From: Nematostella vectensis
Taxonomy: Eukaryota > Cnidaria > Anthozoa > Actiniaria > Edwardsiidae
NCBI RefSeq assembly: GCF_932526225.1
Contig: NC_064036.1
Coordinates: forward strand, 186,001-250,000
Direction: 5' to 3'
Length of the DNA stretch: 64,000 nt
Every line of letters starts with the position of its first letter. Position 1 is the first letter of the stretch. Both the position numbers and the translations under genes were made by a program. The notes under the pieces are model-generated. The model searched no databases. It was not told the DNA's origin and saw only the letters and a program-made list of their open reading frames with translations. Shown piece after piece: positions 49,085 to 63,152 of the stretch.

Positions 49085-51098
49085 TTGTATGAAGAGAGTG
49101 CCCCTCCCTTCCCCCTGCTATTGTTGACATTATGCTCAATAAACTGTTACCTCTCCCCTCTCCACCAGTTAAGCATTCTATGTATGCTTCCCTGTACAAA
49201 ATGCAACCCTTCAAATAGAACATTAAAGTTCACATACTTGTTTACTTCCTCAAACTCTTTGCTTTGTCTTTTTTGTTACCTTCCTAGGAACAAATTGAAT
49301 ACATATAATCAATAAATCTAGCAAGCTTATTTTGCAAACTCACTTTTTTTTATTATTTTTGCGCAAAACCTATCAGGATTAAGGGGGTCCAGCACAAAGA
49401 AAAAAAAAAGAATAAAAAAAAAAAGCCCATTGGCCTGGGATCGAACCCGGTCTGAAAAACAAAACGGAAACCATACATACGGATTACCCAATCGGTATGG
49501 CAGCACAAGGCTTTTACGGAAGGCTGTAAAGAACCCGAAGGCCCCAAGCACCGATATTTCCGAGCGAATATGCTGTACAACACTCTTGCAAGGTTATCCC
49601 AACCCGCGCATTAATGGGGAGGACAATAACCAGGATCCCAGGCCTGTAATACGGTTACGCCACGCACAGCTCGCCGAGATTGTGGATGACAAAAAATAGA
49701 GGTCTATTTGGGCGTCTTGGGTCCCTTGGGGACTCGCCATGCGCACGGGCGCATCTCTTTTATTGTGTACATGACATCAAATTAGCGAAGAAAAAAGACG
49801 CTGTTTTGGTATCATGTGAAAAGCATAAAATAAATAGAAATAAAGACGTAAGGGGGGAGAATATTGACATATTCATATTAGAATATTGACAAAATCCGCA
49901 ATATTGTCTACGCTGACTAAGTAAAGCTGTATTTTACTTTACAGGGCAGCAGCATAGTACTGCGCATGTCTGGAGTCAGTGTTTATTGTAGGCTTTTAAG
50001 TGTCTACAAACAGTTGAACTTTTTAAAAGCTGTCAATACCTTATTAAATAATATGCAATATTATATTGAAAACTATGTTAATGGACAGTTTGTGGTCATT
50101 TTTGTTGTTTTGTTTAAAGTCTCCCACATGTACCAAAAGCTCATAAGTCAGTATTAGAATTTCACTGAAGTTCATTGTGTCAGGGCTCTAGAGCTATTGC
50201 AAATCTCTTAAACATGACACTCCCCTTTTAAAGGAAAGTAAAAAAAAATCAAAATTGTTGGTGGGGGTCTCTGCTGTGTTTGTTTTCTTTTTAGTTTTGT
50301 TCTATTATTATTATTATTTTCTTTTTTAGAGGGGGAGGGGAATTCAGCTAAAAATAGCCAAGGGTCAATTCAAGCAACTAGTACAAAAGATGTTTTTTTG
50401 CAGTCCTTTATTCAATATATTCAAGGTTATCATGCAATTCTGTTGTTTGACTGCATATATATATATATATATATATTTTTCTTTCTTTTCATTACAAGTT
50501 CTATATGTGTAAGTGGTGACCATAGCTATGATTACTATTATTTAGAATATTTTTTTACCTACTAACAGAAAACAACTTGACTGCAAAACACTTACTGTAG
50601 GGCACTCGATATTAGGCATTACTTTCATGTGGATGTAAGGTTTAAATGTCAAAACCTTCATTAACCCGTGAACTACGCTTTAGCGTATTACACTTTGTGG
50701 TGATCTGATTCTATTGTTCTTTTTTGTGTTTTACTAACTATTACCGTTTAACTATCACACTTTGTTTCACGGGTTAATGAAAACCACTCTAATTACTTAC
50801 AGTAGTTCTTTTTTAATATTATTATTTACTTGTATAATTTAGATGAGCAATATATAATTCTTTATGGCTTTGTAGAGCTCATCTCGTTCCTCATAAATAA
50901 CAAACAAAATGAAGTTTGTTCTTATTTTGGTGCAAAGGAATCTACAGTAGTTTTCTAATCAGATAATTGTTTTTTTTTTCAACACTCACCTGTTATTTCA
51001 ACAGCTCTTACTTGAGTTTGCTTGTCGCAGAAATAGACCTTGCTTAATAAATAAATATATCTTACAAACTTATTTAATAATAGGTAACAACTGCAATA
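49085..51098 (+). repeat. Unit 25, 2,014 bp (block B2)
   Basis: This is a copy of unit 21 with the same AAAAGAATAAAA and TTTACAGGGCAGCAGC variants. It lacks unit 21's CGGATTAAAC change and has its own TCTGAAAAAC near 49451. Confidence 0.95.
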
Positions 51099-53110
51099 TT
51101 GTATGAAGAGAGTGCCCCTCTTTTCCCTCTGCTATTGTTCAAATTATGCTCAATAAACTTTTACCTCTTCCCTCTCCACCAGTTAAGCATTCTATGTATG
51201 CTTCCCTGTACAAAATGCACCCCTTCAAATAGAACATTAAAGTTCACATACTTGTTTACTTCCTCAAACTCTTTGCTTTGTGTTTTTTGTTACCTTCCTA
51301 GGAACAAATTGAATACATATAATCAATAAATCTAGCAAGCTTATTTTGCAAACTCACTTTTTTTATTATTTTTGCGCAAAACCTATCAGGATTAAGGGGG
51401 TCCAGCACAAAGAAAAAAAAAACGAATTAAAAAAAAAAGCCCATTGGCCTGGGATCGAACCCGGTCTGAAGAACAAAACGGAAACCATACATACGGATTA
51501 CCCAATCGGTATGGCAGCACAAGGCTTTTACGGAAGGCTGTAAAGAACCCGAAGGCCCCAAGCACCGATATTTCCGAGCGAATATGCTGTACAACACTCT
51601 TGCAACGTTATCCCAACCCGCGCATTAATGGGGAGGACAATAACCAGGATCCCAGGCCTGTAATACGGTTACGCCACGCACAGCTCGCCGAGATTGTGGA
51701 TGACAAAAAATAGAGGTCTATTTGGGCGTCTTGGGTCCCTTGGGGACTCGCCATGCGCACGGGCGCATCTCTTTTATTGTGTACATGACATCAAATTAGC
51801 GAAGAAAAAAGACGCTGTTTTGGAATCATGTGAAAAGCATAAAATAAATAGAAATAAAGACGTAAGGGGGGAGAATATTGACATCTTCATATTGGAATAT
51901 TGACAAAATCCGCAATTTTGTCTACGCTGACTAAGTAAAGCTGTATTTTACTTTAAAGGGGCAGCAACATAGTACTGCGCATGTCTTGAGTCAGTGATTA
52001 ATGTAGGCTTTTAAGTGTCAACAAACAGTTGAACTTTTTAAAAGCTGTGAATACCTTATTAAATAATATGCAATATTATATTGAAAACTATGTTAATGGA
52101 CAGTTTGTGGTCATTTTTGTTGTTTTGTTTAAAGTCTCCCACATGTACCAAAAGCTCATAAGTCAGTATTAGAATTTCACTGAAGTTCATTGTGTCAGGG
52201 CTCTAGAGCTATTGCAAATCTCTTAAACATGACACTCCCCTTTTAAAGGAAAGTAAAAAAAATCAAAATTGTTGGTGGTGGTCTCTGCTGTGTTTGTTTT
52301 CTTTTTAGTTTTGTTCTATTATTATTATTATTTTCTTTTTTAGAGGGGGAGGGGAATTCAGCTAAAAATAGCCAAGGGTCAATTCAAGCAACTAGTACAA
52401 AAGATGTTTTTTGCAGTCCTTTATTCAATATATTCAAGGTTATCATGCAATTCTGTTGTTTGACTGCATATATATATATTTTTTTTTTTTCTTTCTTTTC
52501 ATTACAAGTTCTATATGTGTAAGTGGTGACCATAGCTATGATTACTATTATTTAGAATATTTTTTTTACCTACTAACAGAAAACAACTTGACTGCAAAAC
52601 ACTTACTGTAGGGCACTCGATATTAGGCATTACTTTCATGTGGATGTAAGGTTGAAATGTCAAAACCTTCATTAACCCGTGAACTACGCTTTAGCGTATT
52701 ACACTTTGTGGTGATCTGATTCTATTGTACTTTTTTTGTGTTTTACTAACTATTACCGTTTAACTATCACACTTTGTTTCACGGGTTAATGAAAACCACT
52801 CTAATTACTTACAGTAGTTCTTTTTTAATATTATTATTTACTTGTATAATTTAGATGAGCAATATATAATTCTTTATTGCTTTGTAGAGCTCATCTCGTT
52901 CCTCATAAATAACAAACAAAATGAAGTTTGTTCTTATTTTGGTGCAAAGGAATCTACATTAGTTTTCTAATCAGATAATTGTTTTTTTTTTCAACACTCA
53001 CCTGTTATTTCAACAGCTCTTACTTGAGTTTGCTTGTCGCAGAAATAGACCTTGCTTAATAAATAAATAAATCTTACAAACTTATTTAATAATAGGTAAC
53101 AACTGCAATA
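51099..53110 (+). repeat. Unit 26, 2,012 bp (block B2)
   Basis: This is a copy of unit 22 sharing GATTAATGTAGG (near 51995) and GGTGGTGGTCTC. Confidence 0.95.
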
Positions 53111-55123
53111 TTGTATGAAGAGAGTGCCCCTCCCTTCCCCCTGCTATTGTTGACATTATGCTCAATAAACTGTTACCTCTCCCCTCTCCACCAGTTAAGC
53201 ATTCTATGTATGCTTCCCTGTACAAAATGCGCCCCTTCAAATAGAACATTAAAGTTCACATACTTGTTTACTTCCTCAAACTCTTTGCTTTGTGTTTTTT
53301 GTTAACTTCCTAGGAACAAATTGAATACATATAATCAATAAATCTAGCAAGCTTATTTTGCAAACTCACTTTTTTTATTATTTTTGCGCAAAACCTATCA
53401 GGATTAAGGGGGTCCAGCACAAAGAAAAAAAAACGAATAAAAAAAAAAGCCCATTGGCCTGGGATCGAACCCGGTCTGAAGAACAAAACGGAAACCATAC
53501 ATACGGATTACCCAATCGGTATGGCAGCACAAGGCTTTTACGGAAGGCTGTAAAGAACCCGAAGGCCCCAAGCACCGATATTTCCGAGCGAATATGCTGT
53601 ACAACACTCTTGCAAGGTTATCCCAACCCGCGCATTAATGGGGAGGACAATAACCAGGATCCCAGGCCTGTAATACGGTTACGCCACGCACAGCTCGCCG
53701 AGATTGTGGATGACAAAAAATAGAGGTCTATTTGGGCGTCTTGGGTCCCTTGGGGACTCGCCATGCGCACGGGCGCATCTCTTTTATTGTGTACATGACA
53801 TCAAATTAGGGAAGAAAAAAGACGCTGTTTTGGTATCATGTGAAAATCATAAAATAAATAGAAATAAAGACGTAAGGGGGGAGAATATTGCCATCTTTAT
53901 ATTAGAATATTGACAAAATCCGCAATTTTGTCTACGCTGACTAAGTAAAGCTGTATTTTACTTTAAAGGGGCAGCAACATAGTACTGCGCATGTCTGGAG
54001 TCAGTGATTATTGTAGGCTTTTAAGTGTCAACAAACAGTTGAACTTTTTAAAAGCTGTGAATACCTTATTAAATAATATGCAATATTATATTGAAAACTA
54101 TGTTAATTGACAGTTTGTTGTGGTCATTGTTTTTTGTTTTGTTTAAAGTCTCCCACATGTACCAAAAGCTCATAAGTCAGTATCAGAATTTCACTGAAGT
54201 TCATTGTGTCAGGGCTCTAGAGCTATTGCAAATCTCTTAACCATGACACTCCCCTTTTAAAGGAAAGTAAAAAAAAATCAAAATTGTTGGTGAGGGTCTC
54301 TGCTGTGTTTGTTTTCTTTTTAGTTTTGTTCTATTATTATTATTATTTTCTTTTTTAGAGGGGGAGGGGAATTCAGCTAAAAATAGCCAAGGGTCAATTC
54401 AAGCAAATAGTACAAAAGATGTTTTTTTTGCAGTCCTTTATTCAATATATTCAAGGTTATCATGCAATTCTGTTGTTTGACTGCATATATATATATATTT
54501 TTTTTTTCTTTCTTTTCATTACAAGTTCTATATGTGTAAGTGGTGACCATAGCTATGATTACTATTATTTAGAATATCTTTTTACCTACTAACAGAAAAC
54601 AACTTGACTGCAAAACACTTACTGTAGGGCACTCGATATTAGGCATTACTTTCATGTGGATGTAAGGTTGAAATGTCAAAACCTTCATTAACCCGTGAAT
54701 TACGCTTTAGCGTATTACACTTTGTGGTGATCTGATTCTATTGTACTTTTTTGTGTTTTACTAACTATTACCGTTTAACTATCACACTTTGTTTCACGGG
54801 TTAATGAAAACCACTCTAATTACTTACAGTAGTTCTTTTTTAATATTATTATTTACTTGTATAATTTAGATGAACAATATATAATTCTTTATGGCTTTGT
54901 AGAGCTCATCTCGTTCCTCATAAATAACAAACAAAATGAAGTTTGTTCTTATTTTGTTGCAAAGGAATCTACAGTAGTTTTGTAATCAGACAATTGTTTT
55001 TCTTTTAACACTCACCTGTTATTTCAACAGCCTTACTTGAGTTTGCTTGTCTCAGAAATAGACCTTGCTTAATAAACAAAGACATGTTACAAACTTATTT
55101 AATAATAGGTAACAACTGCAATA
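53111..55123 (+). repeat. Unit 27, 2,013 bp (block B2)
   Basis: This is a copy of unit 23 sharing CAGTTTGTTGTGGTC and AGTATCAGAATT. Its tail (from about 54.87 kb, GATGAACAATATATAATT) no longer matches unit 23, which marks the right edge of block B2. Confidence 0.95.
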
Positions 55124-57980
55124 TTGTATGAAGAGAGTGCCCCTCTCTTCCCCCTGCTATTGTTGAAATTATGCTCAATAAACTTTTACCTCTTCCCTCT
55201 CCACCAGTTAAGCATTCTATGTATGCTTCCCTGTACAAAATGCACCCCTTCAAATAGAACATTAAAGTTCACATACTTGTTTACTTCCTCAAACTCTTTG
55301 CTTTGTGTTTTTTGTTAACTTCCTAGGAACAAATTGAATACATATAATCAATAAATCTAGCAACCTTATTTTGCAAACTCACTTTTTTTTATTATTTTTG
55401 CGCAAAACCTATCAGGATTAAGGGGGTCCAGCACAAAGAAAAAAAAACGAACTAAAAAAAAAAACCCATTGGCCTGGGATCGAACCCGGTCTGAAGAACA
55501 AAACGGAAACCATACATACGGATTACCCAATCGGTATGGCAGCACAAGGCTTTTACGGAAGGCTGTAAAGAACCCGAAGGCCCCAAGCACCGATATTTCC
55601 GAGCGAATATGCTGTACAACACTCATGCAAGGTTATCCCAACCCGCGCATTAATGGGGAGGACAATAACCAGGATCCCAGGCCTGTAATACGGTTACGCC
55701 ACGCACAGCTCGCCGAGATTGTGGATGACAAAAAATAGAGGTCTATTTGGGCGTCTTGGGTCCCTTGGGGACTCGCCATGCGCACGGGCGCATCTCTTTT
55801 ATTGTGTACATGACATCAAATTAGCGAAGAAAAAAGACGCTGTTTTGGAATCATGTGAAAAGCATAAAATAAATAGAAATAAAGACGTAAGGGGGGAGAA
55901 TATTGACAAATTCATATTAAAATATTGACAAAATCCGCAATATTGTCTACGCTGACTAAGTAAAGCTGTATTTTACTTTAAAGGGGCAGCAGCATAGTAC
56001 TGCGCATGTCTGGAGTCAGTGTTTATTGTAGGCTTTTAAGTGTCTACAAACAGTTGAACTTTTTAAAAGCTGTCAATACCTTATTAAATAATATGCAATA
56101 TTATATTGAAAACTATGTTAATGGACAGTTTGTGGTAATTTTTTTTGTTTTGTTTAAAGTCTCCCACATGTACCAAAAGCTCATAAGTCAGTATTAGAAT
56201 TTCACTGAAGTTCATTGTGTCAGGGCTCTAGAGCTATTGCAAATCTCTTAAACATGACACTCCCCCTTTAAAGGAAAGTAAAAAAACATCAAAATTGTTG
56301 GTGGGGGTCTCTGCTGTGTTTGTTTTCTTTTTAGTTTTGTTCTATTATTATTATTATTTTCTTTTTTAGAGGAGGAGGGGAATTCAGCTAAAAATAGCCA
56401 AGGGTCAATTCAAGCAACTAGTACAAAAGATGTTTTTTTGCAGTCCTTTATTCAATATATTCAAGGTTATCATGCAATTGTGTTGTTTGACTGCATATAT
56501 ATATATATTTTTCTTTCTTTTCATTACAAGTTCTATATGTGTAAGTGGTGACCATAGCTATGATTACTATTATTTAGAATATCTTTTACCTACTAACAGA
56601 AAACAACTTGACTGCAAAACACTTACTGTAGGGCACTCGATATTAGGCATTACTTTCATGTGGATGTAAGGTTGAAATGTCAAAACCTTCATTAACCCGT
56701 GAATTACGCTTTAGCGTATTACACTTTGTGGTGATCTGATTCTATTGTACTTTTTTTGTGTTTTACTAACTATTACCGTTTAACTATCACACTTTGTTTC
56801 ACGGGTTAATGAAAACCACTCTAATTACTTACAGTAGTTCTTTTTTAATATTATTATTTACTTGTATAATTTAGATGAGCAATACATATTTCTTTATTGC
56901 TTTGTAGAGCTCATCCCGTTCCTCATAAATAACAAACAAAATGAAGTTTGTTCTTATTTTGGTGCAAAGGAATCTACAGTAGTTTTCTAATCAGATAATT
57001 GTTTTTCTTTTAACACTCACCTGTTATTTCAACAGCCTTACTTGAGTTTGCTTGTCTCAGAAATAGACCTTGCTTAATAAACAAAGACATGTTACAAACT
57101 TATTTAATAATAGGTAACAACTGCAATATTGTATGAAGAGAGTGCCCCTCTCTTCCCTCTGCTATTGTTCAAATTATGCTCAATAAACTTTTACCTCTTC
57201 CCTGTCCACCAGTTAAGCATTCTATGTATGCTTCCCTGTACAAAATGCACCCCTTCAAATAGAACATTAAAGTTCACATACTTGTTTACTTCCTCAAACT
57301 CTTTGCTTTGTGTTTTTTATTACCTTCCTAGGAACAAATTGAATACATATAATCAATAAATCTAGCAAGCTTATTTTGCAAACTCACTTTTTTTATTATT
57401 TTTGCGCAAAACCTATCAGGATTAAGGGGGTCCAGCACAAAGAAAAAAAAACGAATTAAAAAAAAAGCCCATTGGCCTGGGATCGAACCCGGTCTGAAGA
57501 ACAAAACGGAAACCATACATACGGATTACCCAATCGGTATGGCAGCACAAGGCTTTTACGGAAGGCTGTAAAGAACCCGAAGGCCCCAAGCACCGATATT
57601 TCCGAGCGAATATGCTGTACAACACTCTTGCAACGTTATCCCAACCCGCGCATTAATGGGGAGGACAATAACCAGGATCCCAGGCCTGTAATACGGTTAC
57701 GCCACGCACAGCTCGCCGAGATTGTAGATGACAAAAAATAGAGGTCTATTTGGGCGTCTTGGGTCCCTTGGGGACTCGCCATGCGCACGGGCGCATCTCT
57801 TTTATTGTGTACATGACATCAAATTAGCGAAGAAAAAAGACGCTGTTTTGGAATCATGTGAAAAGCATAAAATAAATAGAAATAAAGACGTAAGGGGGGA
57901 GAATATTGACATCTTCATATTAGAATATTGACAAAATCCGCAATTTTGTCTACGCTGACTAAGTAAAGCTGTATTTTACT
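55000..57980 (+). repeat. Higher-order block C, copy 1 (visible part)
   Basis: This segment recurs about 6,022 bp downstream. Shared rare variants include ACTCATGCAAGG, AAAACCCATTGG and TTGACAAATTCATATT. Only the part paired within this window is marked. Confidence 0.8.
55124..57128 (+). repeat. Unit 28, 2,005 bp (block C1)
   Basis: This is a complete unit. AAAACCCATTGG near 55461, ACTCATGCAAGG near 55621 and TTGACAAATTCATATT near 55903 are shared with unit 31. Confidence 0.95.
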
Positions 57981-59135
57981 TTAAAGGGGCAGCAACATAG
58001 TACTGCGCATGTCTGGAGTCAGTGATTATTGTAGGCTTTTAAGTGTCAACAAACAGTTGAACTTTTTAAAAGCTGTGAATACCTTATTAAATAATATGCA
58101 ATATTATATTGAAAACTATGTTAATGGACAGTTTGTGGTCATTTTTGTTGTTTTGTTTAAAGTCTCCCACATGTACCAAAAGCTCATAAGTCAGTATTAG
58201 AATTTCACTGAAGTTCATTGTGTCAGGGCTCTAGAGGTATTGCAAATCTCTTAAACATGACACACCCCTTTTAAAGGAAAGTAAAAAAAAATCAAAATTG
58301 TTGGTGGGGGTCTCTGCTGTGTTTGTTTTCTTTTTAGTTTTGTTCTATTATTATTATTATTTTCTTTTTTAGAGGGGGAGGGGAATTCAGCTCAAAATAG
58401 CCAAGGGTCAATTCAAGCAACTAGTACAAAAGATGTTTTTTTGCAGTCCTTTATTCAATATATTCAAGGTTATCATGCAATTCTGTTGTTTGACTGCATA
58501 TATATATATATATTTTTTTCTTTCTTTTCATTACAAGTTCTATATGTGTAAGTGGTGACCATAGCTATGATTACTATTATTTAGAATATTTTTTTACCTA
58601 CTAACAGAAAACAACTTGACTGCAAAACACTTACTTTAGGGCACTCGATATTAGGCATTACTTTCATGTGGATGTAAGGTTGAAATGTCAAAACCTTCAT
58701 TAACCCGTGAACTACGCTTTAGCGTATTACACTTTGTGGTGATCTGATTCTATTGTACTTTTTTGTGTTTTACTAACTATTACCGTTTAACTATCACACT
58801 TTGTTTCACGGGTTAATGAAAACCACTCTAATTACTTACAGTAGTTCTTTTTTAATATTATTATTTACTTGTATAATTTAGATGAGCAATATATAATTCT
58901 TTATGGCTTTGTAGAGCTCATCTCGTTCCTCATAAATAACAAACAAAATGAAGTTTGTTCTTATTTTGTTGCAAAGGAATCTACAGTAGTTTTGTAATCA
59001 GACAATTGTTTTTCTTTTAACACTCACCTGTTATTTCAACAGCCTTACTTGAGTTTGCTTGTCGCAGAAATAGACCTTGCTTAATAAACAAAGACATGTT
59101 ACAAACTTATTTAATAATAGGTAACAACTGCAATA
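57129..59135 (+). repeat. Unit 29, 2,007 bp (block C1)
   Basis: This is a complete unit. The GCAACGTTATCC and GGAATCATGTG variants are shared with other units of the right part of the array. CCTGTCCACC near 57202 is private. Confidence 0.95.
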
Positions 59136-61145
59136 TTGTATGAAGAGAGTGCCCCTCTCTTCCCCCTGCTATTGTTGAAATTATGCTCAATAAACTTTTA
59201 CCTCTTCCCTCTCCACCAGTTAAGCATTCTATGTATGCTTCCCTGTACAAAATGCACCCCTTCAAATAGAACATTAAAGTTCACATACTTGTTTACTTCC
59301 TCAAACTCTTTGCTTTGTGTTTTTTATTACCTTCCTAGGAACAAATTGAATACATATAATCAATAAATCTAGCAAGCTTATTTTGCAAACTCACTTTTTT
59401 TATTATTTTTGCGCAAAACCTATCAGGATTAAGGGGGTCCAGCACAAAGAAAAAAAAAACGAATTAAAAAAAAAGCCCATTGGCCTGGGATCGAACCCGG
59501 TCTGAAGAACAAAACGGAAACCATACATACGGATTACCCAATCGGTATGGCAGCACAAGGCTTTTACGGAAGGCTGTAAAGAACCCGAAGGCCCCAAGCA
59601 CCGATATTTCCGAGCGAATATGCTGTACAACACTCTTGCAACGTTATCCCAACCCGCGCATTAATGGGGAGGACAATAACCAGGATCTCAGGCCTGTAAT
59701 ACGGTTACGCCACGCACAGCTCGCCGAGATTGTGGATGACAAAAAATAGAGGTCTATTTGGGCGTCTTGGGTCCCTTGGGGACTCGCCATGCGCACGGGC
59801 GCATCTCTTTTATTGTGTACATGACATCAAATTAGCGAAGAAAAAAGACGCTGTTTTGGAATCATGTGAAAAGCATAAAATAAATAGAAATAAAGACGTA
59901 AGGGGGGAGAATATTGACATCTTCATATTAGAATATTGACAAAATCCGCAATTTTGTCTACGCTGACTAAGTAAAGCTGTATTTTACTTTAAAGGGGCAG
60001 CAACATAGTACTGCGCATGTCTGGAGTCAGTGATTATTGTAGGCTTTTAAGTGTCAACAAACAGTTGAACTTTTTAAAAGCTGTGAATACCTTATTAAAT
60101 AATATGCAATATTATATTGAAAACTATGTTAATGGACAGTTTGTGGTCATTTTTGTTGTTTTGTTTAAAGTCTCCCACATGTACCAAAAGCTCATAAGTC
60201 AGTATTAGAATTTCACTGAAGTTCATTGTGTCAGGGCTCTAGAGCTATTGCAAATCTCTTAAACATGACACTCCCCTTTTAAAGGAAAGTAAAAAAAAAT
60301 CAAAATTGTTGGTGGGGGTCTCTGCTGTGTTTGTTTTCTTTTTAGTTTTGTTCTATTATTATTATTATTTTCTTTTTTAGAGGGGGAGGGGAATTCAGCT
60401 CAAAATAGCCAAGGGTCAATTCAAGCAACTAGTACAAAAGATGTTTTTTTGCAGTCCTTTATTCAATATATTCAAGGTTATCATGCAATTGTGTTGTTTG
60501 ACTGCATATATATATATATATATATTTTTCTTTCTTTTCATTACAAGTTCTATATGTGTAAGTGGTGACCATAGCTATGATTACTATTATTTAGAATATT
60601 TTTTTACCTACTAACAGAAAACAACTTGACTGCAAAACACTTACTTTAGGGCACTCGATATTAGGCATTACTTTCATGTGGATGTAAGGTTGAAATGTCA
60701 AAACCTTCATTAACCCGTGAACTACGCTTTAGCGTATTACACTTTGTGGTGATCTGATTCTATTGTACTTTTTTGTGTTTTACTAACTATTACCGTTTAA
60801 CTATCACACTTTGTTTCACGGGTTAATGAAAACCACTCTAATTACTTACAGTAGTTCTTTTTTAATATTATTATTTACTTGTATAATTTAGATGAGCAAT
60901 ATATAATTCTTTATGGCTTTGTAGAGCTCATCTCGTTCCTCATAAATAACAAACAAAATGAAGTTTGTTCTTATTTTGTTGCAAAGGAATCTACAGTAGT
61001 TTTGTAATCAGACAATTGTTTTTCTTTTAACACTCACCTGTTATTTCAACAGCCTTACTTGAGTTTGCTTGTCGCAGAAATAGACCTTGCTTAATAAACA
61101 AAGACATGTTACAAACTTATTTAATAATAGGTAACAACTGCAATA
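59136..61145 (+). repeat. Unit 30, 2,010 bp
   Basis: This is a complete unit. CCAGGATCTCAGG near 59681 removes the GGATCC site that is present in most other units. Confidence 0.95.
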
Positions 61146-63152
61146 TTGTATGAAGAGAGTGCCCCTCTCTTCCCCCTGCTATTGTTGAAATTATGCTCAA
61201 TAAACTTTTACCTCTTCCCTCTCCACCAGTTAAGCATTCTATGTATGCTTCCCTGTACAAAATGCACCCCTTCAAATAGAACATTAAAGCTCACATACTT
61301 GTTTACTTCCTCAAACTCTTTGCTTTGTGTTTTTTGTTAACTTCCTAGGAACAAATTGAATACATATAATCAATAAATCTAGCAACCTTATTTTGCAAAC
61401 TCCCTTTTTTTTATTATTTTTGCGCAAAACCTATCAGGATTAAGGGGGTCCAGCACAAAGAAAAAAAAACGAACTAAAAAAAAAAACCCATTGGCCTGGG
61501 ATCGAACCCGGTCTGAAGAACAAAACGGAAACCATACATACGGATTACCCAATCGGTATGGCAGCACAAGGCTTTTACGGAAGGCTGTAAAGAACCCGAA
61601 GGCCCCAAGCACCGATATTTCCGAGCGAATATGCTGTACAACACTCATGCAAGGTTATCCCAACCCGCGCATTAATGGGGAGGACAATAACCAGGATCCC
61701 AGGCCTGTAATACGGTTACGCCACGCACAGCTCGCCGAGATTGTGGATGACAAAAAATAGAGGTCTATTTGGGCGTCTTGGGTCCCTTGGGGACTCGCCA
61801 TGCGCACGGGCGCATCTCTTTTATTGTGTACATGACATCAAATTAGCGAAGAAAAAAGACGCTGTTTTGGAATCATGTGAAAAGCATAAAATAAATAGAA
61901 ATAAAGACGTAAGGGGGGAGAATATTGACAAATTCATATTAGAATATTGACAAAATCCGCAATATTGTCTACGCTGACTAAGTAAAGCTGTATTTTACTT
62001 TAAAGGGGCAGCAGCATAGTACTGCGCATGTCTGGAGTCAGTGTTTATTGTAGGCTTTTAAGTGTCTACAAACAGTTGAACTTTTTAAAAGCTGTCAATA
62101 CCTTATTAAATAATATGCAATATTATATTGAAAACTATGTTAATGGACAGTTTGTGGTCATTTTTTTTGTTTTGTTTAAAGTCTCCCACATGTACCAAAA
62201 GCTCATAAGTCAGTATTAGAATTTCACTGAAGTTCATTGTGTCAGGGCTCTAGAGCTATTGCAAATCTCTTAAACATGACACTCCCCCTTTAAAGGAAAG
62301 TAAAAAAAAATCAAAATTGTTGGTGGGGGTCTCTGCTGTGTTTGTTTTCTTTTTAGTTTTGTTCTATTATTATTATTATTTTCTTTTTTAGAGGAGGAGG
62401 GGAATTCAGCTAAAAATAGCCAAGGGTCAATTCAAGCAACTAGTACAAAAGATGTTTTTTTGCAGTCCTTTATTCAATATATTCAAGGTTATCATGCAAT
62501 TGTGTTGTTTGACTGCATATATATATATATATTTTTATTTCTTTTCATTACAAGTTCTATATGTGTAAGTGGTGACCATAGCTATGATTACTATTATTTA
62601 GAATATCTTTTACCTACTAACAGAAAACAACTTGACTGCAAAACACTTACTGTAGGGCACTCGATATTAGGCATTACTTTCATGTGGATGTAAGGTTGAA
62701 ATGTCAAAACCTTCATTAACCCGTGAATTACGCTTTAGCGTATTACACTTTGTGGTGATCTGATTCTATTGTACTTTTTTTGTGTTTTACTAACTATTAC
62801 CGTTTAACTATCACACTTTGTTTCACGGGTTAATGAAAACCACTCTAATTACTTACAGTAGTTCTTTTTTAATATTATTATTTACTTGTATAATTTAGAT
62901 GAGCAATACATATTTCTTTATTGCTTTGTAGAGCTCATCTCGTTCCTCATAAATAACAAACAAAATGAAGTTTGTTCTTATTTTGGTGCAAAGGAATCTA
63001 CAGTAGTTTTCTAATCAGATAATTGTTTTTCTTTTAACACTCACCTGTTATTTCAACAGCCTTACTTGAGTTTGCTTGTCTCAGAAATAGACCTTGCTTA
63101 ATAAACAAAGACATGTTACAAACTTATTTAATAATAGGTAACAACTGCAATA
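61146..63152 (+). repeat. Unit 31, 2,007 bp (block C2)
   Basis: This is a copy of unit 28 at an offset of 6,022 bp, with the same AAAACCCATTGG, ACTCATGCAAGG and TTGACAAATTCATATT variants. Confidence 0.95.

Larger units (their letters stand above)
48450..54850 (+). repeat. Higher-order block B, copy 2
   Basis: This is the second copy of block B (tail of unit 24 through most of unit 27). TA and poly-T tract lengths differ from copy 1, and a few substitutions are private to each copy. Confidence 0.85.
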
